In this document: positions 7,318 through 15,965 of the stretch, one piece after another | How positions within the stretch are numbered: the first letter of the stretch is position 1 | Layout of the letters: each line of letters opens with the position of its first letter | Assembly (NCBI GenBank): GCA_964578975.1 | Contig: CAZOFA010000047.1 | Location: 1 to 17,765, forward strand | From: CAYRUP01 sp964578975 | GTDB lineage: Bacteria; Pseudomonadota; Gammaproteobacteria; DSM-16500 | Length of the DNA: 17,765 bases | Reading direction: 5' to 3' | Position numbers and translations under genes: made by a program | The notes under the pieces: model-generated | Seen by the model: only the letters and a program-made list of their open reading frames with translations | Databases searched by the model: none | Told to the model about the DNA's origin: nothing

Positions 7318-10300
7318 GATTGGGCGAGGGTAAATTATCGGTCGAAGCAGCTCCATGCGGGTGTTGTTCGGCTAAAAACATATACATAGCCGGTACCACA
7401 AACAAGGTGAATAAGGTACCAATTGAGATACCGGAGGCAATCACTAATCCAATACTAAAACGGCTGACGGCACCCGCGCCAGTGGCCAAGATCAAGGGAA
7501 TCACGCCCAAAACCATCGCGGATGTTGTCATCAAAATAGGTCGCAAGCGAATCCCAGCGGCCATTTCAACGGCTTCACGTTTACTTTTGCCTTCACGCTG
7601 TAAATCATTGGCAAATTGCACGATCAAAATGCCATGTTTACTAATCAAACCAATCAATGTCACTAAACCGACTTCAGTATAAATATTTAAGCTCGCCCCT
7701 CCAACCCCTAAACTAATAAAAATCATCGCGCCACAAATCGACATCGGCACACTGATTAATACAATCAGAGGATCGCGAAAACTTTCGAATAAAGCGGCGA
7801 GCGACAGAAAAATAATGATTAAGGCGAAAAAAAATGTGGTGACGAGTGCCGCGCCTTCTTGTTTGTATTGGCGTAATTGGCCCGCATAATCGATGGTATA
7901 ACCTTGCGGCAAAATCGAACTGGCTAATTGTTCGAGCGTATCCACCGCTTGTCCCAGTGTCACACCCGGCATGGCAACGGCTGAAATCGTGGCGGAATTT
8001 AATTGTTGGAAATGATTCAGTGATTCAGGCACCACTTTGGTGATCACTTTCGCAATGGTCGATAACGGAATCGTTTTCTTATCGGCATTGGTCACATAAT
8101 AATTTAACACTTGATCCCCATTAATACGAAAATCACGAATCATTTGCGGAATCACTTGATACGAACGACCGGCATAATTGTAATAATTAATATAACCTTG
8201 ACTGAGCGCACCCCCCAATGCATTACTCACGTCTTGCATCGTCAAACCAAATTCAGCTGTTTTATCACGATCGAGTACGATACTGGTTTGCGCTTTATCT
8301 AATTTAAGATCGGTATCCAGAAAAATAAACATACCAGATTCGATGGCTTTGGTTTTCAAAGCCAAACTCACTTCATTTAAATTATCAAACGCATCCGTTG
8401 TTTTAATCACAAATTGAATCGGCACGCCACGTGAACCTGGCAATGGCGGCAACTGAAATACCGCAATAATTGCGCCGGTAATTTTATTCAATGCATTTTG
8501 TACTAACGGTTGTAACTGATTCGACGTGCGTTTACGTTGATCCCACGGCGTGAGTCCCATACCCACAATACTGGAGTTAAGACCATTCACACCATCAATT
8601 TGAAAAACCCGTTCTGTTTCTGGGAATGTTTTATAGGTTTGATAAACCGCATCCGAGTACAACTGCGTTTGTGCCAATGTTGCATTCGGCGCCGTGGTCA
8701 CTTGTGTAATGATAATGCCTTGATCTTCCATCGGTGCTAATTCGGCTTTCGATGTGGAATAAAGAAAATAAATGCTCAATAAAATAATTGTCGCAAAGAT
8801 GGCTGTCACTTTGAGTGTATCCAGTGAAGTATGTAACACACGGTGATAGCCTTTTTCTAAGCGTTGAAATTGTCGATCAATCCATTTCACAAAATTAAAA
8901 TGTTGATGATTGTTTTCTGACATTTTTAAAAATCGTGAGCACATCATCGGTGAAAGTGTTAACGCAATCACCGCAGAAATGGTGACAGATCCGGCTAAGG
9001 TAAATGCGAATTCAGTAAATAATGCACCGGTTAATCCACCCATAAAACCGATGGGTGCGTACACTGCGATTAATACGACGGTAATCGCAATGATCGGATT
9101 TGCTAATTCGCGTGCCGCGAGTATCGCGGATTGTAATGCAGGCGTGCCTTGTTCCATGTGTCGTTGCACATTTTCCACCACAATAATGGCATCATCCACC
9201 ACTAAACCAATGGCAAGCACGAGCGCAAGTAAAGTTAATAAATTAACGGAATAGCCCAGCATTAACATAATGAGAAAGGCGCCAATCAATGATAATGGAA
9301 TGGCGACAACCGGAATCAACACCGAACGCACTGATCCCAGAAATAAAAAAATCACCGCTGTCACAATTAACAGCGCTTCAATTAATGACATGACCACTTC
9401 GTGAATTGAACTATTCACGAAATCAGAGGAATCATAAACAATTTGTGCTTGTAATCCTTGCGGTAATTGTGCGTGAACTTCTTTAAATGCTTGTTTCACA
9501 CTATCAATGACTGTTAAAAGATTCGCGGACGGTGTCACTTGAATGCCAATGTAAACCGCTTTTTTTCCGTTAAAACCAACCGCTGTATCATAATTCGTGG
9601 CGCCCAATGACACGGTGCCAATATCGCCGAGTCGTACAATCGCGCCATTTTTTGCTTTAATCACCATTTGTTTAAATTGTTCGACCGTCGAGAGACCCGT
9701 ATCCGCAGTTAAATTCACCGTCATCATATCGCCATCGGTACGACCGACGGCAGAAATCACATCATTGTTTGCTAATGCAGCGGAAACATCCGTGGGCGTC
9801 AAACCAAAACCCGCTAACTTTTGTGGATCAAGCCAAATACGCATGGCAAATTGTCGATTACCTAAAATTTCGGCGACTTGCACGCCATTAACGGCTTGAA
9901 ATTTTGGTTGCACCACACGTGTTAAATAATCTGAAATTTGATTGTTCGCCAACACATTACTGTAAAATCCCATGTACATCGCATCAATCGTTTGCCCCAC
10001 CGATATCGAGATCACCGGCAACTGAGAATTTTTCGGTAATTGATTGACGACGGCGGTGATTTTAGAACTAATCTCAGATAACGCGCGATTCGGATCGTAA
10101 TTCAAACGTAAATTGACCGAAATCGTACTGGTATTTTGCGTGCTGGTGGATGTCATGTAATCAATACCATTCGCTTGCGCAATGGAATTTTCAAGTGGCG
10201 TCGTGATAAATCCTGCGACCACATCCGGTGCCGCACCTGTGTATGTCGTTGTCACGGTGATGACGGCATTTTCCGTGTAGGGATATTGTCGAATGGGCAA

Positions 10301-10399
10301 CTTTTCCAACGCACGCAAACCCAATGCCAAAATCAATAAACTAATGACAGTGGCAAGCACAGGTCGTTCAATGTAAAGATCAGTGAAACGCATCGTCAC
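7310..10399 (-). CDS. RND multidrug efflux pump, inner-membrane transporter (HAE-1 type)
   Basis: This 1029-residue protein is full length for the AcrB/MexB-type family: a trimeric proton antiporter that captures substrates in the periplasm and passes them to an outer-membrane channel. It shows the expected pattern of an N-terminal span (about 10-30), a large periplasmic loop, a membrane block, a second periplasmic loop (about 550-845), and a C-terminal block. The proton-relay residues are present: Asp402 and Asp403 in GLVVDDAIIVVENV, and Lys921 in GLISKHGILIVQFAND. GFMGG and RLRPILMTTSAM are also conserved. The first codon is GTG (10397-10399), supported by AAGGA 9 bases upstream that overlaps the adaptor stop; ATG two codons later is less well spaced. 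It lies 6 bases after the adaptor gene. Substrates cannot be read from sequence. Confidence 0.95.
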   Translation of the reverse strand: MTMRFTDLYIERPVLATVISLLILALGLRALEKLPIRQYPYTENAVITVTTTYTGAAPDVVAGFITTPLENSIAQANGIDYMTSTSTQNTSTISVNLRLNYDPNRALSEISSKITAVVNQLPKNSQLPVISISVGQTIDAMYMGFYSNVLANNQISDYLTRVVQPKFQAVNGVQVAEILGNRQFAMRIWLDPQKLAGFGLTPTDVSAALANNDVISAVGRTDGDMMTVNLTADTGLSTVEQFKQMVIKAKNGAIVRLGDIGTVSLGATNYDTAVGFNGKKAVYIGIQVTPSANLLTVIDSVKQAFKEVHAQLPQGLQAQIVYDSSDFVNSSIHEVVMSLIEALLIVTAVIFLFLGSVRSVLIPVVAIPLSLIGAFLIMLMLGYSVNLLTLLALVLAIGLVVDDAIIVVENVQRHMEQGTPALQSAILAARELANPIIAITVVLIAVYAPIGFMGGLTGALFTEFAFTLAGSVTISAVIALTLSPMMCSRFLKMSENNHQHFNFVKWIDRQFQRLEKGYHRVLHTSLDTLKVTAIFATIILLSIYFLYSTSKAELAPMEDQGIIITQVTTAPNATLAQTQLYSDAVYQTYKTFPETERVFQIDGVNGLNSSIVGMGLTPWDQRKRTSNQLQPLVQNALNKITGAIIAVFQLPPLPGSRGVPIQFVIKTTDAFDNLNEVSLALKTKAIESGMFIFLDTDLKLDKAQTSIVLDRDKTAEFGLTMQDVSNALGGALSQGYINYYNYAGRSYQVIPQMIRDFRINGDQVLNYYVTNADKKTIPLSTIAKVITKVVPESLNHFQQLNSATISAVAMPGVTLGQAVDTLEQLASSILPQGYTIDYAGQLRQYKQEGAALVTTFFFALIIIFLSLAALFESFRDPLIVLISVPMSICGAMIFISLGVGGASLNIYTEVGLVTLIGLISKHGILIVQFANDLQREGKSKREAVEMAAGIRLRPILMTTSAMVLGVIPLILATGAGAVSRFSIGLVIASGISIGTLFTLFVVPAMYMFLAEQHPHGAASTDNLPSPNLA

Positions 10400-10405
10400 A
10401 ATTAC

Positions 10406-11557
10406 TTATCCTTTATGCTCATTGGGCAAATTCACGATAGCATTGTCGGATGGCGCAATTGAATTATTAACTGAAATTAAACTGCCATTTTTTAATTTCA
10501 ATTGGCCACTCGTCACTACGGTGTCACCTTTTTTTAATCCTTTCAAAATGACCACTTGATCGCCGCGTGTTTCACCGGTCTCCACAAACGATTGCGTGAC
10601 TGATAAAACGGATTTTCCATTCTCATCTTTCGTTTCGTGAACAATGTAAGCAATATTGCCATAAGGATTAAAACTGATGGCGGCTTGTGGCAAGGTTAAA
10701 TAAGATTTCGGTTCACCTAACGTCACATCCACGGTCACAAACATCCCAGGTGCTAATAACATTCGCGGATTCGTAATCGTCGCTTCCACTTCAACATTGC
10801 GTGTGTCAGTTTCGACACCTGGATTGATCGTGGTAATTTCACCATAAAAAAATTGATTGGGAAATGAATCGGTTTGTACGCTGACTTTCATGCCCACTTT
10901 TAATTGTCCGAGCGCTTGTTGCGGTACAAAAAAATCCGCGTAAATTGGATCTAAGGTTTGTAACATGACAACTGCTTCACCTGGATTAATATATTGCCCA
11001 GGATTCACTTGTGAAATGCCCAAGCGTCCGGTAAACGGCGCGAGAATTGATTTTTTATTCACAATCGCTGCTTGTTGTGCCACTTGTGCATCTAAACTTT
11101 TTACATTCGCCGCATCGGTATCTAACGTTTCTTTGCTAATCGCTTGTATTTTATATTGCGCTTTATCACGGTTATAAGTGATGAGCGCTAATTCCGCATT
11201 CGCTTGTAACGAATGAAGTAAAGCAATACTATCATCCGCACTGAGTTGGACGAGCAACGTATTTTCAGACACGATTGCGCCGGGCGTAAAATAAATAGTT
11301 TGCACCATCCCAGCCAATTGTGTTGTCACATTCACACCGCGAATTGCACGCATACTGCCGGAGGCAGTTAATTTTGGTTGCCATGGTTGTTCGGTCACTT
11401 GCATGGTCGACACGCTGATCACCGGATTTTTATTTTTTGCCATGTATTTTTTTAATAAAAGTCCCATCATCACTTTATAAAGAAAAATGCTGCCAAATAA
11501 CACGCCGACACAGATGAGCATGATGATCATGCGTTTTCTTACTAGCTGATCTTGCAT
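10406..11557 (-). CDS. RND efflux pump periplasmic adaptor (membrane fusion protein)
   Basis: This 383-residue adaptor of the AcrA/MexA-like family bridges the inner-membrane pump and the outer-membrane channel. An N-terminal membrane anchor (about 11-33) is present and there is no lipobox, so it is likely membrane-anchored rather than a lipoprotein. The body shows lipoyl/barrel-sandwich halves flanking a short alpha-helical hairpin: GMVQTIYFTPGAIVSENTLL, then the hairpin with an alanine-rich heptad stretch (about 115-165), then LAPFTGRLGISQVNPGQYI. A beta-barrel domain (PIYADFFVPQQALGQLKVGM onward) and a membrane-proximal domain follow. Its ATG lies within the end of the outer-membrane-factor gene (16-base overlap), which suggests translational coupling. 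The three-gene order is outer-membrane factor, adaptor, pump. Confidence 0.94.
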   Translation of the reverse strand: MQDQLVRKRMIIMLICVGVLFGSIFLYKVMMGLLLKKYMAKNKNPVISVSTMQVTEQPWQPKLTASGSMRAIRGVNVTTQLAGMVQTIYFTPGAIVSENTLLVQLSADDSIALLHSLQANAELALITYNRDKAQYKIQAISKETLDTDAANVKSLDAQVAQQAAIVNKKSILAPFTGRLGISQVNPGQYINPGEAVVMLQTLDPIYADFFVPQQALGQLKVGMKVSVQTDSFPNQFFYGEITTINPGVETDTRNVEVEATITNPRMLLAPGMFVTVDVTLGEPKSYLTLPQAAISFNPYGNIAYIVHETKDENGKSVLSVTQSFVETGETRGDQVVILKGLKKGDTVVTSGQLKLKNGSLISVNNSIAPSDNAIVNLPNEHKG

Positions 11558-13047
11558 AAGACCTCCTGCCTACAGCATGCATTACGATTCCACCATCCGC
11601 CACCCAACGCTTGAAATAATGCAACGGTATCGCTGTAACGTGTGCCTTCTGCTTGAACGCGATTGATATGTGCTTGTTGATATTGTTGTTGCGCAGTGAG
11701 TAATGTCAAATAACTCACACCACCTAAACGAAATTGATTTTGCGTGAGGATTAATGATTGATGCGCGGCGCGCTCTGCAGCCACTTGTGCATGCAGCGTT
11801 TTTGCATCGTGCTCTAACGCACGCAAGGCATCTGCAACATTTTGAAAGGCGGTCAATACCGTTTGTCGATATTGTGCAGCCGCTTGATCATAAGCTGCAA
11901 CCGCCGCACGTTTTTGCGCGACTAACGAACCTGCATTGAAAATCGATTGTGTCAATGTGCCGCCAAAATTCCACACACTATTTTTCACGTTAAATAAATT
12001 TCCGGGACTCGTATTTTCCCAACCATAATTTCCCGTTAAATTAATTTGCGGATACATATTAGCAGTTGCCACACCAATTTGCGCACTCGCAGCTGCTAAT
12101 AATGCTTCTGATGCACGTACATCCGGACGTTGACGCACTAACATCGAAGGAATACTGATTGGCAATTTGCTCGGCAGAGTAAAATGTCTCAGGGTAAAAT
12201 TAGGCAAATGATCTTCACTCGGCAATTCACCCACCAGCACTGACAATGCATGATTGGCGACCGCGAGACTTTGTTCGAGGGGTGGTAAGGTTGCACGCGT
12301 TTGTTCAAGCAAACTTTGTTGCGTCAAAATATTTGCCCGCGACACACCACCCACATGAAATTGTGTTTCAATAATTTTTAATTGTTGTTGTTGTGATTGA
12401 ATCAACTCATTTGTTGCAACGATTTGCGCACGCAGCGACGCTGCAGTAATCGCAGTCGTCGCAATATTTGATGTCAGTGTTAAATAAGCCGCTTCCCATA
12501 GATAACGCTGATAATCCACTTTATCACGCAATCCTTCAATGGCGCGTCGCGCACCACCAAACACATCTAGTGTGTAAGTGACAGCAAGCGTCGCATTATA
12601 CAAATTAAATATGCCTGACGTCGATTGACCGGCTCCAGTTGATGATGAAAGAGGCGATTCATGTTGTCGTTGTCCACCCAGTTGCGCACTGAGCGCGGGA
12701 AATAATGAACTACCGATTTGTGCGGTTAATGTTTCTTCCGCTTGGCGCAAAGCTGCTTCCGCTGCGTCAAGATTGGGACTATTCGTCAAACCCTGACGTA
12801 TCAATCCATCGAGTTCCGCGGAATGAAATAATTTCCACCACTCATAAGGAATATCCTGTCCTGAAATAAAATACTGCGCACGACCTGATGATCCCACGTG
12901 AGCAGTGCTGATGGTTTTTTTCGGTTGAGGTGTTTCTGTATACGTTTTTGTTTGTGGTGACGCGGGCGTATGAAAATCGGGCCCGACCATGCATCCCGTC
13001 AAGGTACTTAAGAAGAGCGAAAAAAATAAAAGTCCTTTTTTATGCAT
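11542..13047 (-). CDS. RND efflux outer-membrane channel lipoprotein (NodT/OprM-type)
   Basis: This 501-residue TolC-like outer-membrane factor is the exit channel of the pump. The N-terminus is a lipoprotein signal with lipobox LTGC, giving Cys19 as the lipidated residue, followed by MVGPDFHTP, typical of the NodT/OprM group. Two repeated OEP halves are visible, with ANILTQQSLLEQTRATLPPL in the first and LTLLTAQQQYQQAHINRVQA in the second. SIPSMLVRQRPDVRASEALL lies between them. The gene is first in the pump operon and overlaps the adaptor by 16 bases. Only a weak ribosome site (GAG) precedes the ATG. The end (NACCRQEVLC) is unusually cysteine-rich for a secreted tail and overlaps the adaptor start, so it may be a diverged extension. 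No regulator gene adjoins the operon. Confidence 0.93.
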   Translation of the reverse strand: MHKKGLLFFSLFLSTLTGCMVGPDFHTPASPQTKTYTETPQPKKTISTAHVGSSGRAQYFISGQDIPYEWWKLFHSAELDGLIRQGLTNSPNLDAAEAALRQAEETLTAQIGSSLFPALSAQLGGQRQHESPLSSSTGAGQSTSGIFNLYNATLAVTYTLDVFGGARRAIEGLRDKVDYQRYLWEAAYLTLTSNIATTAITAASLRAQIVATNELIQSQQQQLKIIETQFHVGGVSRANILTQQSLLEQTRATLPPLEQSLAVANHALSVLVGELPSEDHLPNFTLRHFTLPSKLPISIPSMLVRQRPDVRASEALLAAASAQIGVATANMYPQINLTGNYGWENTSPGNLFNVKNSVWNFGGTLTQSIFNAGSLVAQKRAAVAAYDQAAAQYRQTVLTAFQNVADALRALEHDAKTLHAQVAAERAAHQSLILTQNQFRLGGVSYLTLLTAQQQYQQAHINRVQAEGTRYSDTVALFQALGGGWWNRNACCRQEVLCKIS

Positions 13048-13139
13048 GTTATCTCGAATCCCACCGAGTTTTTGTCCCTATACATCTTAATACATTGAAG
13101 GAGTATCGTCTATCCAACGAAATTGAACGCTGATATTCT
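13048..13139. promoter_or_regulatory. Divergent promoter region between the pump operon and the SpeE-like gene
   Basis: Both the minus-strand pump operon and the plus-strand fusion gene start at the edges of this 92-base gap, so their promoters probably lie in or near it. For the pump operon, minus-strand TTGGAT (13117-13112) and TGTATT (13094-13089) are 17 bases apart; the -10 matches the consensus at four positions. I see no convincing plus-strand pair. A short imperfect inverted repeat CTCG...CGAG (about 13052-13067) is too small to call an operator. Confidence 0.3.
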
Positions 13140-15488
13140 ATGTCCATGCTCATTCGACACATTTTAGCGCGCATTCTTTTTTTCCTGATTGCTTTATCGG
13201 GCGCGGCCACCCTCTCGTGGGAAGTCATCTGGCAAATTAAATCCACGTTAGCGTTGGGCGCATCTGCGTGGGGGACTGCCATCACGTTAATTGTCACCAT
13301 GGGTGGCATGAGTATCGGCGGTTTTCTCATGGGCAAAGCGCTTTGTGAACATAGACGCGTATCGCCACTCTATTTATATGGCTTGCTGGAAATCATCATT
13401 GGGGTTTGTGGGCTGTTTCTGAATCGTGCATTCGACCTCTTAACTCAACTCGATGGGTGGGCCTATGGCTGGATGCCTCAGAGCATTTCATTGATTTTTA
13501 TCCTCGGCATTATCATCGTGTGCGGCATTCCGACGTTGTGCATGGGCGCGACATTCCCCGTGTTTGGTCTGATTGCACAACAGTATTCATTTTCGCTGAC
13601 GAAAATCTATCGTTTTAATATTTTGGGCGGCGCGCTGGGTGTGTTGATGGTGGCTTTCATCATGATACCGATGTTAGGTGTGACCGCGACGCTTTGGGTG
13701 ATTGCTGGGATTAATATTTTGATCGGCTTAGTTGTATTTTTTTATCCATATTTGTGTCATTCCCGCGAAGACGGGAATCTATTTGGGATGGATTCCCGCC
13801 TTCGCGGGAATGACACTGTAAATGACACGTTTTATATAAAAATATTTATTGTCTTCGTCACCGGCTTTGCGACATTTACTTTGGAAATCGCTTGGTTTCG
13901 TTCTTTGTTATCGGAATTTGCTAATTCGACGGATGTGTTTGCCATTTTACTGGCGTGCATGTTATTCGCGCTCAGTCTCGCTGCAAAAAACGTGCAGAAA
14001 TTAAAAAATCAAAAAAAATCGCTGGGCACGCAATTGTGTATCGCGGGAATTTTAATTTTGCTGTGCACGCCATTGATTGAACGTATCGACGATATTTTCA
14101 TTTTTTACAAACACAATGTGACACATGCATCGACGACACTTGAACCCATGATTACCCAATGGTTAGCGCATCCAAATTCGTTTAATCACATTGTTGTGAT
14201 GAATTATATATTTCATCTCGTGCTAAGTTTCTGCTGGGCTTATTTTATTATTGTGCCATCGATGCGATTTTTAGGTGTTGCATTTCCCTGGATTCTAGAA
14301 GAAGAACGTTCGTCGCGCTCGATCGGAACGTTGTATGCGGTGAACACACTCGCGGCTGTCATCGGATCAATCAGCGCGGCGTGGTTTTTTCTTCCTCTGA
14401 TTGGATTTGCTAAAACAGCTTGGATGGCGGGTTTATTAGTTGCCAGCGCCGGTATTTTCATCTTACCGCAACCGAAACGTGTGCTCGCGTGCGTGCTTTC
14501 TCTCAGTGCTTTGTTCATCGCAATCTATTTTGAAACAGGCATTGGCAAAACCCACGTGCAAAGTTATTTTGCCACTGATGAAAAAGGCAATTACGCGCAC
14601 GTTTTAGATTTTGTTGAAGGACCCGATGCCACGATTTCCGCACTCCAATATGAGGATGGTTCACGGTCATTGTTAATCAATAGCACTGAAGCCGCCATTG
14701 AATTTACACCGTCGGCGCATTACATGGCTTGGATGGGACATTTGCCGATGTTACTGCATCCCAATCCTAAAAAAGCATTGGTCATTTGTTTTGGAACCGG
14801 TCAAACATCGAATAGCATTCGTCGAGAAAATCCACAACAACTGGATATTGTGGATATCAATGCAAACGTTTTTAAATTAGGACATGATTTTCGTTCCAAT
14901 GAAAATGTGCTCAATGATCCGCGTGTGCATAAAATTGTGATGGATGGACGCGCGTATTTGCGTCGTACGAAAACACATTATGATGTCATCACACTCGAAC
15001 CCATGCCACCGGGAACAGTGGGTGTGAATGCGCTGTATTCGCTTGAGTTTTACCAACAAGCACGCGCGAAATTAACGTCGGAGGGTGTGATTGCACAATG
15101 GTTACCGTTTCATTGTGTTGAGCCGCATTACACCACATCCATCGCCAAAACATTTATTCAGGTATTTCCGAATGCGGTGTTGTGGTTAGATCCAGTTTCT
15201 CATACCGGAATTTTACTGGGCACAAAAAATAATTCTGTTCCACTCGCGACAAGTTGGCCGGGATTTTTGCGCAGCATTACGTTACGAAATTTATCCAATG
15301 AACAAATTCAAAAATATGTTGTGCTCAATGCTGCAGAACTCGAACGCTATAGTCAAACGGGTGAAATCATTACGGACGATAATCAACTATTGTCTTACGG
15401 AAAAGCGTTATATATTTCTGATTTAGTCGATCTTAATTTCGCGTGGTTGCAACGCATCAATCCTGATATTTCTAAGCTAATTAAATAA
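13140..15488 (+). CDS. Polytopic membrane protein fused to a spermidine-synthase-like domain
   Basis: This 782-residue protein has a large membrane part (about 9-465, some dozen hydrophobic segments) fused to a cytosolic SpeE-like Rossmann domain (about 475-782). The architecture matches proteins often annotated as fused MFS/spermidine synthase. The soluble part shows ALVICFGTGQTSNSI (SAM-site glycine loop, about 546-560), DIVDIN (569-574), DGRAYLRRTKTHYDVITLEP (from 602), NALYSLEFY, and a terminal ITDDNQLLSY. The usual synthase motifs are altered: there is no GGGDGG loop, and LEPMPP replaces the DxxDP catalytic segment, so true putrescine aminopropyl transfer is doubtful. Residues 206-226 are encoded by an in-frame palindromic repeat in a loop between membrane segments. 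A stop at 13131-13133 limits the start to ATG 13140 or 13146; neither has a good ribosome site. Confidence 0.85.
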   Translation: MSMLIRHILARILFFLIALSGAATLSWEVIWQIKSTLALGASAWGTAITLIVTMGGMSIGGFLMGKALCEHRRVSPLYLYGLLEIIIGVCGLFLNRAFDLLTQLDGWAYGWMPQSISLIFILGIIIVCGIPTLCMGATFPVFGLIAQQYSFSLTKIYRFNILGGALGVLMVAFIMIPMLGVTATLWVIAGINILIGLVVFFYPYLCHSREDGNLFGMDSRLRGNDTVNDTFYIKIFIVFVTGFATFTLEIAWFRSLLSEFANSTDVFAILLACMLFALSLAAKNVQKLKNQKKSLGTQLCIAGILILLCTPLIERIDDIFIFYKHNVTHASTTLEPMITQWLAHPNSFNHIVVMNYIFHLVLSFCWAYFIIVPSMRFLGVAFPWILEEERSSRSIGTLYAVNTLAAVIGSISAAWFFLPLIGFAKTAWMAGLLVASAGIFILPQPKRVLACVLSLSALFIAIYFETGIGKTHVQSYFATDEKGNYAHVLDFVEGPDATISALQYEDGSRSLLINSTEAAIEFTPSAHYMAWMGHLPMLLHPNPKKALVICFGTGQTSNSIRRENPQQLDIVDINANVFKLGHDFRSNENVLNDPRVHKIVMDGRAYLRRTKTHYDVITLEPMPPGTVGVNALYSLEFYQQARAKLTSEGVIAQWLPFHCVEPHYTTSIAKTFIQVFPNAVLWLDPVSHTGILLGTKNNSVPLATSWPGFLRSITLRNLSNEQIQKYVVLNAAELERYSQTGEIITDDNQLLSYGKALYISDLVDLNFAWLQRINPDISKLIK
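13754..13816. repeat. Palindromic repeat inserted in frame within the SpeE-like fusion gene
   Basis: Arms 13754-13779 and 13791-13816 are 26-base inverted repeats that differ at one position (a G.T-type change), separated by an 11-base loop. The unit is 63 bases, exactly 21 codons, and keeps the host frame open. It encodes CHSREDGN, a short linker and DSRLRGNDT, peptides typical of the dispersed TGTCATTCCCGC...GCGGGAATGACA repeat family. The first and last 12 bases after the outer G/C are identical to the arms of the copy at 15901-15934. The right end, AATGACAC, recurs 4 bases later at 13821-13828. Confidence 0.9.
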
Positions 15489-15563
15489 TTTAACTACCCA
15501 TTATTATTGATTTTGAGGATAATTGCCGACGAAAAAAATATATATAATATTTAAGGAATAATT

Positions 15564-15749
15564 ATGCAAAGAAGCTGTCCACCAATTTCTCGTTTTGTTT
15601 TTGCAGGCATGACATTTGCGTTAGGGGCAGGATATACCTATGCCAATTTTGGAATGGTAGGCGACCAGAAGTGGTGTCTGGCTGGCCAGGGGATGCGTTT
15701 GGCAACAGACCACCCATCATACCAACACCTCCCGATACAACGAACCTAG
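15564..15749 (+). CDS. Small putative exported protein, possibly frameshifted
   Basis: This 61-codon gene has a strong ribosome site (AAGGA, 15553-15557, 6 bases before the ATG). The N-terminus reads as a signal peptide: a basic start, a hydrophobic core (FVFAGMTFALGAG), and a possible cleavage after TYA (residue 27). After that the reading frame carries only a short unremarkable tail. The two other plus frames stay open beyond it. One runs to a stop at 15779-15781 and includes a proline-rich segment (FGNRPPIIPTPPDTTN). The other is open from 15661 to 15843 and ends in a serine/threonine-rich tail (ALTPTSSSSTE). A frameshift in a longer exported protein is therefore plausible. I do not recognise the family. 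Confidence 0.45.
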   Translation: MQRSCPPISRFVFAGMTFALGAGYTYANFGMVGDQKWCLAGQGMRLATDHPSYQHLPIQRT

Positions 15750-15858
15750 TTCACCTCACACAGCTAACAATCAAGCTGTAGAGGAACCTGGTTTACCGAA
15801 ATACAGGGCGCTCACACCGACTTCTAGTTCATCCACAGAATAGATAATTGCTAAGAAT

Positions 15859-15965
15859 CTCGTCATTGCGACCCCTCACTGCATTCGGGCTTGCGTCCAT
15901 TGTCATTCCCGCCCCCGCCTGCGCGGGAATGACAGCAGAGGCAAGCGGACGTTTGCAATGACGAG
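15859..15965. repeat. Nested palindromic repeat, outer element
   Basis: Outer arms CTCGTCATTGC (15859-15869) and GCAATGACGAG (15955-15965) are exact 11-base inverted repeats. They enclose a second palindrome at 15901-15934. The left terminus, CTCGTCATTGCGA, is identical over 13 bases to 17711-17723 near the right edge, so the two appear to belong to the same dispersed family. The interior is otherwise different from the right-edge copy. Confidence 0.8.
15901..15934. repeat. Inner palindrome of the TGTCATTCCCGC family
   Basis: Arms TGTCATTCCCGC (15901-15912) and GCGGGAATGACA (15923-15934) are exact 12-base inverted repeats with a 10-base GC-rich loop. The same arm termini bound the repeat inserted inside the SpeE-like gene (13755-13766 and 13804-13815). 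It sits within the larger palindrome of a different family. Confidence 0.85.

Noticed and set aside
13052..13067. Operator or terminator hairpin CTCG...CGAG between the divergent genes
   Set aside because: The stem is only 4 bases with a mismatch beyond it, which is expected by chance.
15543..15548. Perfect TATAAT as promoter of the small exported-protein gene
   Set aside because: It lies so close to the start that transcription would begin at or within the ribosome site, and there is no -35 at proper spacing.
15859..15965. CRISPR array or small RNA gene
   Set aside because: The repeats are inverted and nested, not regularly spaced direct repeats with spacers, and there is no promoter-terminator pair.
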